DNA from: Streptomyces sp. ISL-100
GTDB lineage: Bacteria; Actinomycetota; Actinomycetes; Streptomycetales; Streptomycetaceae
Assembly: GCF_018614615.1 (NCBI RefSeq)
Contig: NZ_JAGGOK010000046.1
Span: forward strand, 52,226 to 116,225
Reading direction: 5' to 3'
Length of the DNA stretch: 64,000 bases
Shown here: positions 6,872 to 16,290 of the stretch, piece after piece
Position numbering within the stretch: position 1 is the first letter of the stretch
How the letters are laid out: the number at the start of each line of letters is the position of its first letter
Made by a program: the position numbers and the translations under genes
The notes under the pieces: model-generated
Seen by the model: only the letters and a program-made list of their open reading frames with translations
What the model was told of the DNA's origin: nothing
Database searches by the model: none

Positions 6872-8510
6872 GAGTGTTGCGCAGGTGCGGGCCGAGGTAA
6901 CCGATGTAGACCTTCCCGGACCGAGGGCCGTCGTCGTAGAAGTGCAGGCGGGGAGCGATCGTGTTGCCTCCGCCGATCTTCAGGTGTGCCTGCATGAAGA
7001 CCCGCCCGCCGGAGTCGACGGCCTTCGGGACCGGGAGCATGCGCTCACCGCGCAGTCTGCCGTTGTTGGCGACGGTGTCGGACTCACGCATGGCGACCTT
7101 GGCCGCCGGGAAGGGGAAGACGCTGGACGCGTCGGACTTGCACCAGTTCAGGAAGTCACCGCTGACCGTGCTCTCAGCTGAGGTGCGGGCGAAGTCGTTG
7201 AGGGCGAGCAGTCCGTCCCAGGCGACGTACAGCCAGTTGTCCACCGACTGGCTGTCGAGTGCCCGGGTGGTCTTGCGGTTCCCGGTGAACGAGATGTAGG
7301 GCAGCTCGTCCAGCCTGTCCAGCAGGTCGGCGAAGGCTGTCGGGTAGCTGATGGCCGGGGCGTCGGTCGGGGTGTGGGCGGTGGCGAACCCACCGACGGA
7401 CTCCAGCCGCTCGCGCAGATAGCGGATGAGCCGCTGGGACTCCTTGACCCGGTCGTACAACTCCTCGTTCTCGCCCCGGAGTTCGTCGCTGCCGCGTTCC
7501 GTCTTCGCGAGTTCCGCGTACAGATCGTTGATCTCGTCGACCCGTATGGCCTCGGCCCGCTCGGCTTCGTCCAGCAGCGCGGTGAGCGCGGAGTTCTCGG
7601 TACGGAGCTGGTCGATGTCCGCGGCGGCCGGGTTGGGCCGGGGGCGCGCTCGATGGCGCGGGACGCTGAGCAGCGCGGTGGGCAGCGTGTGACGTGAGGC
7701 CATCCGTTGCGGAAGCGCGGCCAGGATGGACGCGGCCCGGTGGACGCCGCTCTCGATGGTCCGCCGGGACATCACAGGATGCCGCTGCGCGTCCGGCTTC
7801 CAAGCCGGGTCCAGCCCGGGGACGTACGTGCGGACACCGCCGCCGAACACCGGGTGGTACTCCAGTTCGGCGTTGAACTTGGCCTGAGCCTCCGGTGTGA
7901 GGATGTAGAGGACGGCCAGCCCGTGCAGATTGCGGAACAGTGGCTCGACGACCTCCCGCGACCAGCCGTCGGCATCCTTGCCGTACGGCACCGTGGCGAC
8001 GACGACGGGCATCCGCCGCTGGTCGTCGCACAGCTCCCCAAGCAGGTCGTCGATGTCGTCGGCCTCGATGAACGCCGGCGCGGTGGCGACGTCCGCCTGG
8101 CCGTCGCGTGCCTCCAGGCGGTCGAGGAGGGAGCGGACCAGGTTCGGTGTGTTGGCACGGGTGGGGTGCTGGCCTTCACGGGCCGGCTGGTGCTCGATGT
8201 CGACCTGCAACCAGGTACGTCCCTCGTCCTCGGGCAGGCCGGCGCGCACGACCAGGGTCGACTGCCAGGTACCCGAGGTGGCGGAGGGCGTCTCGCGCAT
8301 GCGCCACCGGCTGTACGCACCGTTCAGGCCGGATTCCGAGTCACGGTCGAGCGTGGCGTGCGGGGCGATCTCGGTCCGCCCCTCGTCCAGCCCGGACGGG
8401 TCGTATGCCTTGCTGCGGAGCCATTCGATCAGCTCTCGCTCTGCAACGGCGCAGGTGTCGACATAGTTCTGCTCGGTCGAGACCACCATGCGGTAACCAC
8501 GCGGTTCCAT
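6864..8510 (-). CDS. Unknown coiled-coil protein, last gene of the kinase-helicase operon
   Basis: The product has about 548 aa. I chose ATG 8510 (MEPRGYRMVV) because a G6 tract lies nine bases upstream; the ORF extends to 8747 without good signals. Residues about 1-230 form a globular domain with the striking segment MPVVVATVPYGKDADGW and then RTYVPGLDPAW...RHPVMSRRTIE. Residues about 280-365 are a coiled coil. The C-terminal ~150 residues form a second globular domain ending KVYIGYLGPHL. I do not recognise a named family. As the distal gene of an operon with helicases and a methylase it may be an effector or sensor, but that is inference. It converges with the DUF397 gene. Confidence 0.75.
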   Translation of the reverse strand: MEPRGYRMVVSTEQNYVDTCAVAERELIEWLRSKAYDPSGLDEGRTEIAPHATLDRDSESGLNGAYSRWRMRETPSATSGTWQSTLVVRAGLPEDEGRTWLQVDIEHQPAREGQHPTRANTPNLVRSLLDRLEARDGQADVATAPAFIEADDIDDLLGELCDDQRRMPVVVATVPYGKDADGWSREVVEPLFRNLHGLAVLYILTPEAQAKFNAELEYHPVFGGGVRTYVPGLDPAWKPDAQRHPVMSRRTIESGVHRAASILAALPQRMASRHTLPTALLSVPRHRARPRPNPAAADIDQLRTENSALTALLDEAERAEAIRVDEINDLYAELAKTERGSDELRGENEELYDRVKESQRLIRYLRERLESVGGFATAHTPTDAPAISYPTAFADLLDRLDELPYISFTGNRKTTRALDSQSVDNWLYVAWDGLLALNDFARTSAESTVSGDFLNWCKSDASSVFPFPAAKVAMRESDTVANNGRLRGERMLPVPKAVDSGGRVFMQAHLKIGGGNTIAPRLHFYDDGPRSGKVYIGYLGPHLRNTLT

Positions 8511-8574
8511 GACGATCATCCCCCCAAAGATGTGAGACGTGCAGGGTGGTGCGTGTGGTGTGTCGCGTCCTGGG

Positions 8575-9099
8575 CTACGACCCGTCGGTGGGCGTGTAGC
8601 TGAGGGCGGCACGGTTGAGACAGCGGTCGCCGAGGTCGCGAACGGGCGCGGGCTTCGGCTTCGGCGGTGCGGCTTTCGCCGCGGACTTGGTGACGGCCTT
8701 CTTACCACCGGCCTGCGCGGCGGGTACGGGCTTCTGCTTTTTGGCACTCTTCGCGCTCTGGGCCTTCTTGGCCGCCGGTGTGCCGCGTGCCTCGAACCGC
8801 CTGCGCAGCTCCGAGAGTTGCGCGCGCTCCTGGACGGTCTGATCGGCAGGGAGCGCGTTGACGATGGCCCGGGCCCGGCTGAGCCCGTACCGTGCCTGCG
8901 GCCAGCGCTTGGCGTTGATCGCGGTACGCACCACGCCGAGGGTCTGCTGGAGCGCCTTCACCTTCGCTGCCTGCCGCCGGGGAATGGGTGACTCGGCCCC
9001 ACTGCTCCTCCGCTGCCCGGCCGCACGGGTCCCCCAGTCCGCGCCCGAGGTCAGGACGACGGACGAGCGCGGATTGCTGCTCTGGCTTCTGCGTACCAC
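8575..9099 (-). CDS. Lys/Ala-rich basic protein of the kinase-helicase operon
   Basis: The 174-aa protein has a helical middle (residues about 45-105: KVKALQQTLGVVRTAINAKRW) followed by a lysine/alanine/proline tail (KKAQSAKSAKKQKP...KKAVTKSAAKA) like histone H1 or HU tails. The C-terminus regains complexity (RDLGDRCLNRAALSYTP). No known domain is recognised. It begins 33 nt after the methylase stop and precedes the coiled-coil gene, so it is almost certainly in the operon. The tail suggests DNA or RNA binding (inference). Confidence 0.7.
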   Translation of the reverse strand: MVRRSQSSNPRSSVVLTSGADWGTRAAGQRRSSGAESPIPRRQAAKVKALQQTLGVVRTAINAKRWPQARYGLSRARAIVNALPADQTVQERAQLSELRRRFEARGTPAAKKAQSAKSAKKQKPVPAAQAGGKKAVTKSAAKAAPPKPKPAPVRDLGDRCLNRAALSYTPTDGS

Positions 9100-9132
9100 G
9101 TTGCGGTGGTTCCTTGGGTGTGTCTGGGCGGG

Positions 9133-12100
9133 TCAGCCGTGCCGGGGGCCCTGGCCGGGGGGCGGGGTGAGGGTGGAGCGGTAGGTACCGGACTCGCCTT
9201 CGGTGAGCGGGGTCTCCGGGGTCACGCCGGCGGCGGCCATGCGGTCGTACTCGGCGAGGACCAGCCGCTTGGTGCGGTACTCGCCGAACTTGGCGATCTC
9301 GTTGTTTTTCAGGCCGCCCGACTCCGACTGGAAGGACTCCAGGATGTAGTCGGTGTCCTCGCGGGAGATCCCGTAGAGGTGGAAGAAGTACGCGTCCAGC
9401 TCGGCGCGCAGCTGCGCGCGGCGGTCCTCGTCCCACTGGAACGGTTCGCCCTCGTCGCCGAGGTCGCGGGCGAGTGGAGTCATGTCATAGGCGGTGTAGA
9501 CGAGTTCCAGGATGCGGGGAAGGAGGAAGGGGAGGTGGGGTTCGAGGGTGGTGGGGGTGGGGACGGGGAGCTGCTTCCAGATGAACGGTTTCATATGAGC
9601 GTCGCTGATCTTCTGGCGGCTCACGAAGTCGAAGACCAGGGAGGACTGGGTGGCGACCATCGTTGCGACCAGTGGAGGCGCGACGCGGGGAAGCATCAGG
9701 GTGTAGGTGTTGCCTACGGCCGTGCGCGGAAGGAAGGCGGGGATGGCGCTACGTTCGTTGGTGAAGTAGGTGATGTCACGCCACCCCAGCAACCATCCGT
9801 GAGGCCAGTGCACTTCAGCGAGACGCCTATTGACGCCACGCTCCGCAGTGTCCTTACCTCGGCGGACCGTGGCGATGAGGCCGTCTTCCAGGATCCAGTA
9901 TCGGGGGTCTGCGTAGGTTGCGGGGTTCGCCTTCTCCGAGGTGCCGATGCGGCGGCGGTCCTCGTTGCCGGTACCGGTGTATGAGTTCCAGCGGTGGTCG
10001 AAGAGGTGTGCCATCTTGCCCTCGTACAGCGGCAGCATCCGCACCCCCTTCCGTTCGAAGACGTTGCCGCGAAGTTCCCACCCCTCAGCCTTGAGCCTTT
10101 CGCGGCTGCGGAAGAGGTCGGAGTCGTCGGTCATGTTGAAGAGGTGCTTGAAGGCCATGCCCCAAGGGTTGCCGTCCCGGCGCCCCTCGTTCCACAGCAC
10201 GGGCACACGCCGGTGTATGCCAGCCACGAGGTCTGCGTCCCGCTGGGATTTCAGCTTGGGGAGGGTGCCCGTGTTGGGATTGATGATCGCTAGGTCCTCA
10301 GGCCTCAGCGCTACGACTCGGTCCTGGTTGTGGAGATCTGTGACATCAGACATGGAGAAGCCGAGGCGCGCTGCGTCTGCTTGGATTCCGCGGCCGGTCA
10401 CGGAGAGTAGACAGAATGACTGCTTCGAGTCGATGTCGAACCATTTTCCACCCTTGGGAAGCGCTGGAGACTTCGGGCGTCTGACCTCAAAGTCGTACAG
10501 CGAAGCCAGTACTCCCCGTCGCATGAAGTCCGCGAACAGATGTTGGGCGCCCGCGCCCGTCGCGACTGCCGTCGGCAGGATCAAGCCGAAGCGTCCTTCG
10601 GGCGCGACCAGGTTTGCCATTCGCTCGGCGAAGAGCTGGTCCGTCTGGAGGGAGTTGACGCCCTTGACCGTCAACCCCTTCGCGCACAGCGGGGACACTC
10701 CCGAATCTCCTGCGAAGTGGAATGTCCCCTTGACCGCGCGCCGAGCCTGGCGGTACCGCTTACCGGCCTCCGGGTTCTCCTGCTCCCACTCGGCGATACG
10801 GGTACGGCGGGCCGTGCCGGAGATGTCGGCGATCTCGGGGGCTACCACGCTGAAGTACTGCTTGTCGTGGAAGTCGACCTTGTCCCACGGCGGGTTGCCC
10901 ACCACGCACGTGAACCCGCCGTTCCACCCCGTGGTCGGGTCGATTGCGGCTACATTCGCCGACGCGCCGCCGCCCTCCGGGACCGAGAAGATTTCGGGGA
11001 ACTCCAGGTGCCAGTGGAAGAAGGTGTACTGGTCGCGCAGGCGCACGATCTCGTCGTGGGTGGACTTCGGTGCCGCGTCGCCCTCGGGGTCCTCAAGCCC
11101 CCGGAACACCTTGTGGGTGATGGTCGGCGGCGCGTCTTCGTGCTTCACCCAGACGAAAGCTGCGCACCAAGCATCTGCCAGGTGCAAGGCGTGCAGGTAC
11201 TCGGCCGAGGTCGACCAGTCGCGGTAGGCGGCCTCCTTGCGGCGGATGTCGGTAAGGTCGTCGGCCGGGGCCGCGGTGATCCGACGCAGCCCGCGGGCGA
11301 AGGAGGCGTTGGCGACCTTCGTCTCCGTCTCGATCTCGAACAGGCCGTGCTGGCCCTCGCGTTCGAGGGCGTTGCGGGCGAGCAGCGACCGCGCCCAGGT
11401 TTCGTCGTCGCCCTCGGCCTTCTTGAACGCCTTGTCCGGGATGCCGTCCCGCATCAGGGCCGGGGCCGCCCCGATCAGGCCGTTGCCGTGCTTGATGTGC
11501 GCGTCCAGGAAGCTGAGGGGCTTGCCGGGCTCCATGGCCTCCAGCCACAGGGACACCTTGGCCAGCTCGACGGCCATCGGGTTGAGGTCCACGCCGTACA
11601 CGCAGCGCGCGACGACCTCGTGAAGGGCGTGGCGCACGGTCTCGGCCGTGGGCTCGGGGTTGCGGTCGCGGACGGCGGCGACGTGCTTGGCGATGCGGCG
11701 GGCCGCCGCCACGAGGAAGTGGCCCGAACCGCACGCGGGGTCGCATACCGTGAGGGAGAGGAGTTCCTCGACGATCGTGTCGGCGGGGTCCAAGCGGCCC
11801 TCGGCGCTTGCCCGCTGCTCGCCGCGCTTGACGGCGTCGTCTATCACCGGGTTCAGCGTCGAGTCGAGCAGGGTCTCGGTGAGCGCGGTCGGGGTGTAAT
11901 AACTTCCGGTCTTCTTACGGTCGTTGCCGATGCGGTCGACCAGTTCGAAGGTGCGGTCGGCGGCGCTGTGCTTGGGCACCAGCTCCAGCAATGCCTCGTA
12001 CACGGACCCGAGTTCCTCGGCGCCCATGTGCAGGTAGTCGACGGGCCGCCAGCGGGCGGAGCCAGAGTCGCGCATGCGGGCCAGGTGCTTGACCGCCTCG

Positions 12101-13290
12101 AACAGGTGGCGGTTGGCCAGTCGCGCACCGCGCAGGGGCTCGTCGGCGGGGCCGTCGTTGAAGAGGCCGCCGAGTCCCTTGAGACCCAGCTCTGGGCGGC
12201 CCTCCTCGGAGCCCAGCGCCTCGATCAGCAGCTCCAGGGCACGGTACTGGTCGTCGTGGGCGGTACCTAGGCGGCGCAGGGCCCGGCGGCGGAGGCGGGC
12301 GGTCGAGAAGTAGCGGGTGAAGCGATCGCGGGTCTGTTCGTCGGCGTCGGGGTCGAGCAGGGCGCCCCGGTCCTCGGCGACGAAGAGGAAGATCATGCGG
12401 TAGACGAGCCGGAGCAGCGCTGTCTGGAAGGCGTGGACGTCCAGGTACTCGCGGAGCTCGTTGTTGTGCGGGTGGCTCAGGAACCCGGTGCCGAGGACGG
12501 TGAGGGCTGCCTGGACGCCGTCGCGGAAGTGGTCCAGCGCCCGGCTGCCGGACTCGATGGCGACCGTCCGCCACTTCTCCAGCCAGCACCCCGAAGCCGC
12601 CGCCCCCTCCGCCACCTCGAACCGCGACGCGTGCAGGACGCAGTACAGCAGCACGAACTCGCTGAACAGCTCGCCGTCGAAGATGGCTTCCAGGTCGAAG
12701 TCGACATAGGCGGCGGTGGCGAAAGACGAGGTGTCGCGCAGCAGGCGCAGGCGGCGGCCGTTGGTGAGGACCGCCCACAGGTGGGCCTCGGTGCGATTGA
12801 GGCAGTCCTGGAGCATGGACTGCGGGGGGACCTGGCCGGAGGCTGGGCGCTTGTCCAGCTCCTGGTTCCAGGGGATGAGATGAAGCAGGGCCGGGCCGTG
12901 CCGGTGGGAGACCGGAAACCGCTTCTCCGGGTCCGAGTCGGCCGGGATGCCCGCCGCGCCGACCTCCGTCAGCGCGCCGAAGTCCAGCTTGCGGAAGAGC
13001 TGGGCGAGCCAGTCGGTGCCCGCCCGGCCGGTGGGGTCGGCGGCGGGCGCGCCGGTCACGGCGTCGGCGGGCAGGGCTGTGCGCAGATCATGCCAGAGCG
13101 GCTTGAGGTACTCCCAGGCGCGCTCGGCCTCGTCGCGCACGGGAACCGAGGCGGGAAGGCCGTAGTCGGCGGACTTGGCGCCCGGCAGGTTCCGCGCCTC
13201 GGCGATGCGCAGCAGCATGTCGGCGGGGAGCAGCCCGCCGACCGTGGTGACGGCGGTGAAGGCCAGGGCAGTGCGGGTGGCGGCGGACAT
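9133..13290 (-). CDS. Large Eco57I/DrmMI-type adenine DNA methyltransferase
   Basis: The 1385-aa product is typical in size for class 1 DISARM DrmMI or PglX-like methylases. SAM motif I, DPACGSGHF, is at about residue 518. The catalytic motif NPPWDKVDF, a canonical N6-adenine NPPY/W type, is at about residue 798. The N-terminal 450 residues are a helical domain, and the C-terminal third resembles a target-recognition region followed by a helical tail. The ATG at 13290 shares one base with the stop of the SNF2 gene (TGATG), so the two are coupled. In DISARM the methylase marks self DNA; the same role is likely here. No obvious PD-(D/E)xK nuclease motif was seen at the N-terminus. Confidence 0.88.
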   Translation of the reverse strand: MSAATRTALAFTAVTTVGGLLPADMLLRIAEARNLPGAKSADYGLPASVPVRDEAERAWEYLKPLWHDLRTALPADAVTGAPAADPTGRAGTDWLAQLFRKLDFGALTEVGAAGIPADSDPEKRFPVSHRHGPALLHLIPWNQELDKRPASGQVPPQSMLQDCLNRTEAHLWAVLTNGRRLRLLRDTSSFATAAYVDFDLEAIFDGELFSEFVLLYCVLHASRFEVAEGAAASGCWLEKWRTVAIESGSRALDHFRDGVQAALTVLGTGFLSHPHNNELREYLDVHAFQTALLRLVYRMIFLFVAEDRGALLDPDADEQTRDRFTRYFSTARLRRRALRRLGTAHDDQYRALELLIEALGSEEGRPELGLKGLGGLFNDGPADEPLRGARLANRHLFEAVKHLARMRDSGSARWRPVDYLHMGAEELGSVYEALLELVPKHSAADRTFELVDRIGNDRKKTGSYYTPTALTETLLDSTLNPVIDDAVKRGEQRASAEGRLDPADTIVEELLSLTVCDPACGSGHFLVAAARRIAKHVAAVRDRNPEPTAETVRHALHEVVARCVYGVDLNPMAVELAKVSLWLEAMEPGKPLSFLDAHIKHGNGLIGAAPALMRDGIPDKAFKKAEGDDETWARSLLARNALEREGQHGLFEIETETKVANASFARGLRRITAAPADDLTDIRRKEAAYRDWSTSAEYLHALHLADAWCAAFVWVKHEDAPPTITHKVFRGLEDPEGDAAPKSTHDEIVRLRDQYTFFHWHLEFPEIFSVPEGGGASANVAAIDPTTGWNGGFTCVVGNPPWDKVDFHDKQYFSVVAPEIADISGTARRTRIAEWEQENPEAGKRYRQARRAVKGTFHFAGDSGVSPLCAKGLTVKGVNSLQTDQLFAERMANLVAPEGRFGLILPTAVATGAGAQHLFADFMRRGVLASLYDFEVRRPKSPALPKGGKWFDIDSKQSFCLLSVTGRGIQADAARLGFSMSDVTDLHNQDRVVALRPEDLAIINPNTGTLPKLKSQRDADLVAGIHRRVPVLWNEGRRDGNPWGMAFKHLFNMTDDSDLFRSRERLKAEGWELRGNVFERKGVRMLPLYEGKMAHLFDHRWNSYTGTGNEDRRRIGTSEKANPATYADPRYWILEDGLIATVRRGKDTAERGVNRRLAEVHWPHGWLLGWRDITYFTNERSAIPAFLPRTAVGNTYTLMLPRVAPPLVATMVATQSSLVFDFVSRQKISDAHMKPFIWKQLPVPTPTTLEPHLPFLLPRILELVYTAYDMTPLARDLGDEGEPFQWDEDRRAQLRAELDAYFFHLYGISREDTDYILESFQSESGGLKNNEIAKFGEYRTKRLVLAEYDRMAAAGVTPETPLTEGESGTYRSTLTPPPGQGPRHG

Positions 13291-16250
13291 CAGGCTTCGG
13301 CTCCGGACACGGTAGAGGCGGACGCGGCCGACTGCTGCGGCGGCACGTACACGTACACGCCGAGGACGTCGGCGGGCTCCTGCGGGACGACCTTCAGGCC
13401 GCGGACGATCTCCTCGTTGGCCTTGCGGACCCGACGGTGCGAGGCGTCGAGTTCGGTGGCCAGGCGGGCGCCGTACTTGGTGAGGTGGGCGGCAAGGTCC
13501 GGCAGCCCGTCCAGATCGCGGGTGATCTGGTTGCGGGCCCGCTGCTCGTGGGTGTTGGCGGTGGCGCGGGCCGCGAGGAGGGCGGCGGCCGCGTCGTCAT
13601 CCAGCCAGCGGGCGCGCGACGGCAGGCCCTCGTAGGCGAGCAGGCGGGCGTCCTCGGCGACCAGCTGCCGTTCGCCGGTGCGGGACGGCAGGGTGAGGTG
13701 GAAGCGGTAGCGGACCAGGAGGAGCGTGGTGCGGGTGGTCACCGCGTCCGTGGTGACGACGCCGCAGCGGCGGGCCGGGCGAGGGCCGAGGGCGTTCGCG
13801 TCCAGCGCCGAGTCCAGGACGTACGAGGCGACGGCCCCGATCGCCGGGTCGGTGCGGACCAGGGCGGCCTCGCCGCGGGCGGTGGCGGGGGAGCCGCGGA
13901 ACGGGATCTCGCGGTCCTCCTCGACGAGCCGGCCGCCGAGGACGGCGGCGAGCGCGTCGCGCAGCCCGGCCGGGGTGCCGCCGACCTGGGCGGTGAAGTC
14001 GCCGGTGCCGTCGCGCGGGTCACGGACCAGGGCGTCCAGGTCGCGCAGCGCCTCCAGGGCGAAGCCGCGGACCTCGTCGGCGCCGCCGAGCGCGGCCCGT
14101 ACGGCGGCGACCTCGCGGGCCACCTCCTCCGGGTGGATGGCCCGCTGGGCGTACTTGGAGCGGGATGTCTTCTCCCGCTCGGCGGCCGAGTTCCACTCGC
14201 GCTCGATGCGGGCGAAGGACTCCTGGTTGCCGTCCAGGTCGAACAGGCTGTCCTGGCTGCCCTGCCGTCCGTGCAGCAGCAGCCACTCCACGACGGCGTC
14301 GGTGACGCCGGAAGCGGTCTCGTCGGGCACGGAGACGGAGATGCCGAGGTCCTTCTTGATCTGCCGGTGCTTCGCGAACAGCACCTCCAGGACCTTGCCG
14401 TCGATGCCGTTGTCCTCGCCGAACATGGTGATGACACGGACCTGGTCGCGCTTTTGGCCGTACCGGTCGACGCGGCCCTCGCGCTGGTCGTGGCGGGTCG
14501 GGTTCCAGGCCAGGTCGTAGTGGACGACGGCGTCGAAGTGGTGCTGGAGGTTGACGCCCTCGGACAGGCAGTCGGTGGCGATCAGCACCCGGCGGACGGC
14601 CGGGGCGTCGCCCTCCTCCGCGGCCTCGGCGGCGAGCTGCTCGATGCGCTCCAGGCGTTGCTGAGGGGAGAGGGTGCCGGTCACGGCGGCGATCTTCGTC
14701 TTCTTGCCGAGCTTGCCGTCGAGCTGCCCGGCGAGGTACTCGGCTGTGGGGATGTAGCGGCAGAAGACGATCGGGTGGTAGCCGTCGGCGATCAGACCCT
14801 TCAGGTGCCGGGTGAGCGCCTTCAGCTTCGCATCCTCGGCCGGGCCGACCAACTGCGCGGCGCGCTCGGCGAGTTCGAGCAGCCGGGCGCCCGCGTCCTC
14901 CGTCTCGGCGGCGCCCGGCGCGACATCCATGCCCTCCAGCCGGTCGTTGTCCGCGGAGTCGGCGGCCACCGGGGCGCCCAGCACGTCCGCCTCGTGCGCG
15001 GTGCGGGCGGCGGCGGACTCGGAGCGGGTCTTCAGGGTCTGCGCGGCGGCCGCCGGCGAGGAGACCATCGAGCGCAGCAGCGCGATCACCGACCACCAGG
15101 CGATACGGGCCTCCCGCTTGCCCTGCTCGCCCGCCGCCTCGACACGGTCCCGCGCGTAGGCGATGGCGTCGTCGAGCAGCGCCCGGTAAGCGGAGGTCAG
15201 CCTGTACGGCTCGTCCTTCGTCCAGCGGTCGGACGGGAAGGCGGTCCGCTCGGCCAGGGAGTCGTCGGCGAGGCCGTCCTCCTTGGTGAGGTAGTCGCGG
15301 ACGTCGGCGCGCTTGCGGGCCACGAAGTGATCGGCGAGCTTCGCCCGCCCCACCGGGGACTCCAGGTCCAGCGTGGCCAGTTCGGGCCGCACCAGGCCGA
15401 GCAGATTGCGGAACGCGGACTCCTTGCCGGAGTGCGGGGTCGCGGTCAGCAGCAGCAGATGACGGTCGGCGTCGGCGGAGACCCTCCGCAGCAGCTCGTA
15501 GCGGAGCTGGTGGGAGGAGGACGACGCCCCGCCCTGCGCGGCGTCGTCGGCGGCCACACAGGTGTGCGCCTCGTCGACGATCACCAGGTCGGGGCAGTGC
15601 CGTACGAAATCCTCGCGGTGGCGGGTCGACTTGATGAAGTCCGTCGAGATGATCGTGAAGGCGTGCTTGTCGAACAGGGACTGGCCCAGCTCCAGGCCGC
15701 GCTCCAGACGCGACACCGTGGAGGCCAGGACCAGTTCGGCGTCGATGCCGAACTTCTCCCGCAGCTCGCCCTGCCACTGTTCGGCCAGTGCCGGTGAGCA
15801 GAGCACGGCCAGCCGGGTCGCCTCGCCCTGCGCGAGCAACTCCTTGGCGATCAGACCCGCCTCGATCGTCTTGCCGATGCCGACGTCGTCCGAGATCAGC
15901 AGCCGCACGGTGTGCTGCCGCAGCGCCATCAGCAGCGGAACGAGCTGGTAGGCGCGGGGTTCCACGGCGATCGACGCCAGCGAGCGGAACGGGCCGGCAC
16001 CCGACCGGAACCCGATGCGCAGCGCCGTGCGCAGCAGACCGGCGGCGCGCTGGTCGCCCAGGTCGGCGGGGCTCGGCGCCGCGAACTCGGCGGGACGCAC
16101 GTCCTCGAACGTGGGGAACACGGCCGCGATGTCGTCCTCGCTCCCGCCCAGCGGGCGCAGCACCAGCATGTCCGCGGCGCTCTCGGGCAGCACCACCCAT
16201 TCCCGGCCGCGGGCGGCGACCAGCGAGCCGGCTGTGTACGTGAGGCTCAT
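13290..16250 (-). CDS. SNF2-type helicase (DrmD-like)
   Basis: The 986-aa superfamily 2 helicase has Walker A-like DDVGIGKT at about residue 123, DEAH in VIVDEAHTC at about 227, motif III TATPHSGKE at about 270, and the C-terminal lobe with SEGVNLQHHFD and REGRVDRYGQKRDQV at about 570-600. The C-terminal 300 residues are a helical extension. Length and neighbour (a large adenine methylase) match DrmD of class 1 DISARM. The ATG at 16250 is 40 nt after the kinase-helicase stop, and its TGA overlaps the methylase ATG by one base. It probably remodels or translocates along DNA during recognition of non-self DNA. Confidence 0.88.
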   Translation of the reverse strand: MSLTYTAGSLVAARGREWVVLPESAADMLVLRPLGGSEDDIAAVFPTFEDVRPAEFAAPSPADLGDQRAAGLLRTALRIGFRSGAGPFRSLASIAVEPRAYQLVPLLMALRQHTVRLLISDDVGIGKTIEAGLIAKELLAQGEATRLAVLCSPALAEQWQGELREKFGIDAELVLASTVSRLERGLELGQSLFDKHAFTIISTDFIKSTRHREDFVRHCPDLVIVDEAHTCVAADDAAQGGASSSSHQLRYELLRRVSADADRHLLLLTATPHSGKESAFRNLLGLVRPELATLDLESPVGRAKLADHFVARKRADVRDYLTKEDGLADDSLAERTAFPSDRWTKDEPYRLTSAYRALLDDAIAYARDRVEAAGEQGKREARIAWWSVIALLRSMVSSPAAAAQTLKTRSESAAARTAHEADVLGAPVAADSADNDRLEGMDVAPGAAETEDAGARLLELAERAAQLVGPAEDAKLKALTRHLKGLIADGYHPIVFCRYIPTAEYLAGQLDGKLGKKTKIAAVTGTLSPQQRLERIEQLAAEAAEEGDAPAVRRVLIATDCLSEGVNLQHHFDAVVHYDLAWNPTRHDQREGRVDRYGQKRDQVRVITMFGEDNGIDGKVLEVLFAKHRQIKKDLGISVSVPDETASGVTDAVVEWLLLHGRQGSQDSLFDLDGNQESFARIEREWNSAAEREKTSRSKYAQRAIHPEEVAREVAAVRAALGGADEVRGFALEALRDLDALVRDPRDGTGDFTAQVGGTPAGLRDALAAVLGGRLVEEDREIPFRGSPATARGEAALVRTDPAIGAVASYVLDSALDANALGPRPARRCGVVTTDAVTTRTTLLLVRYRFHLTLPSRTGERQLVAEDARLLAYEGLPSRARWLDDDAAAALLAARATANTHEQRARNQITRDLDGLPDLAAHLTKYGARLATELDASHRRVRKANEEIVRGLKVVPQEPADVLGVYVYVPPQQSAASASTVSGAEA

Positions 16251-16290
16251 GAGATGTCTCAGTTCCTAGAGGTCGAGAGGGGGCGAGGAG

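Noticed and set aside
13437..15797. 786-aa plus-strand ORF opposite the SNF2 helicase
   Set aside because: Low-complexity Gly/Val/Arg-rich translation with no motif; it is a shadow of the real gene.
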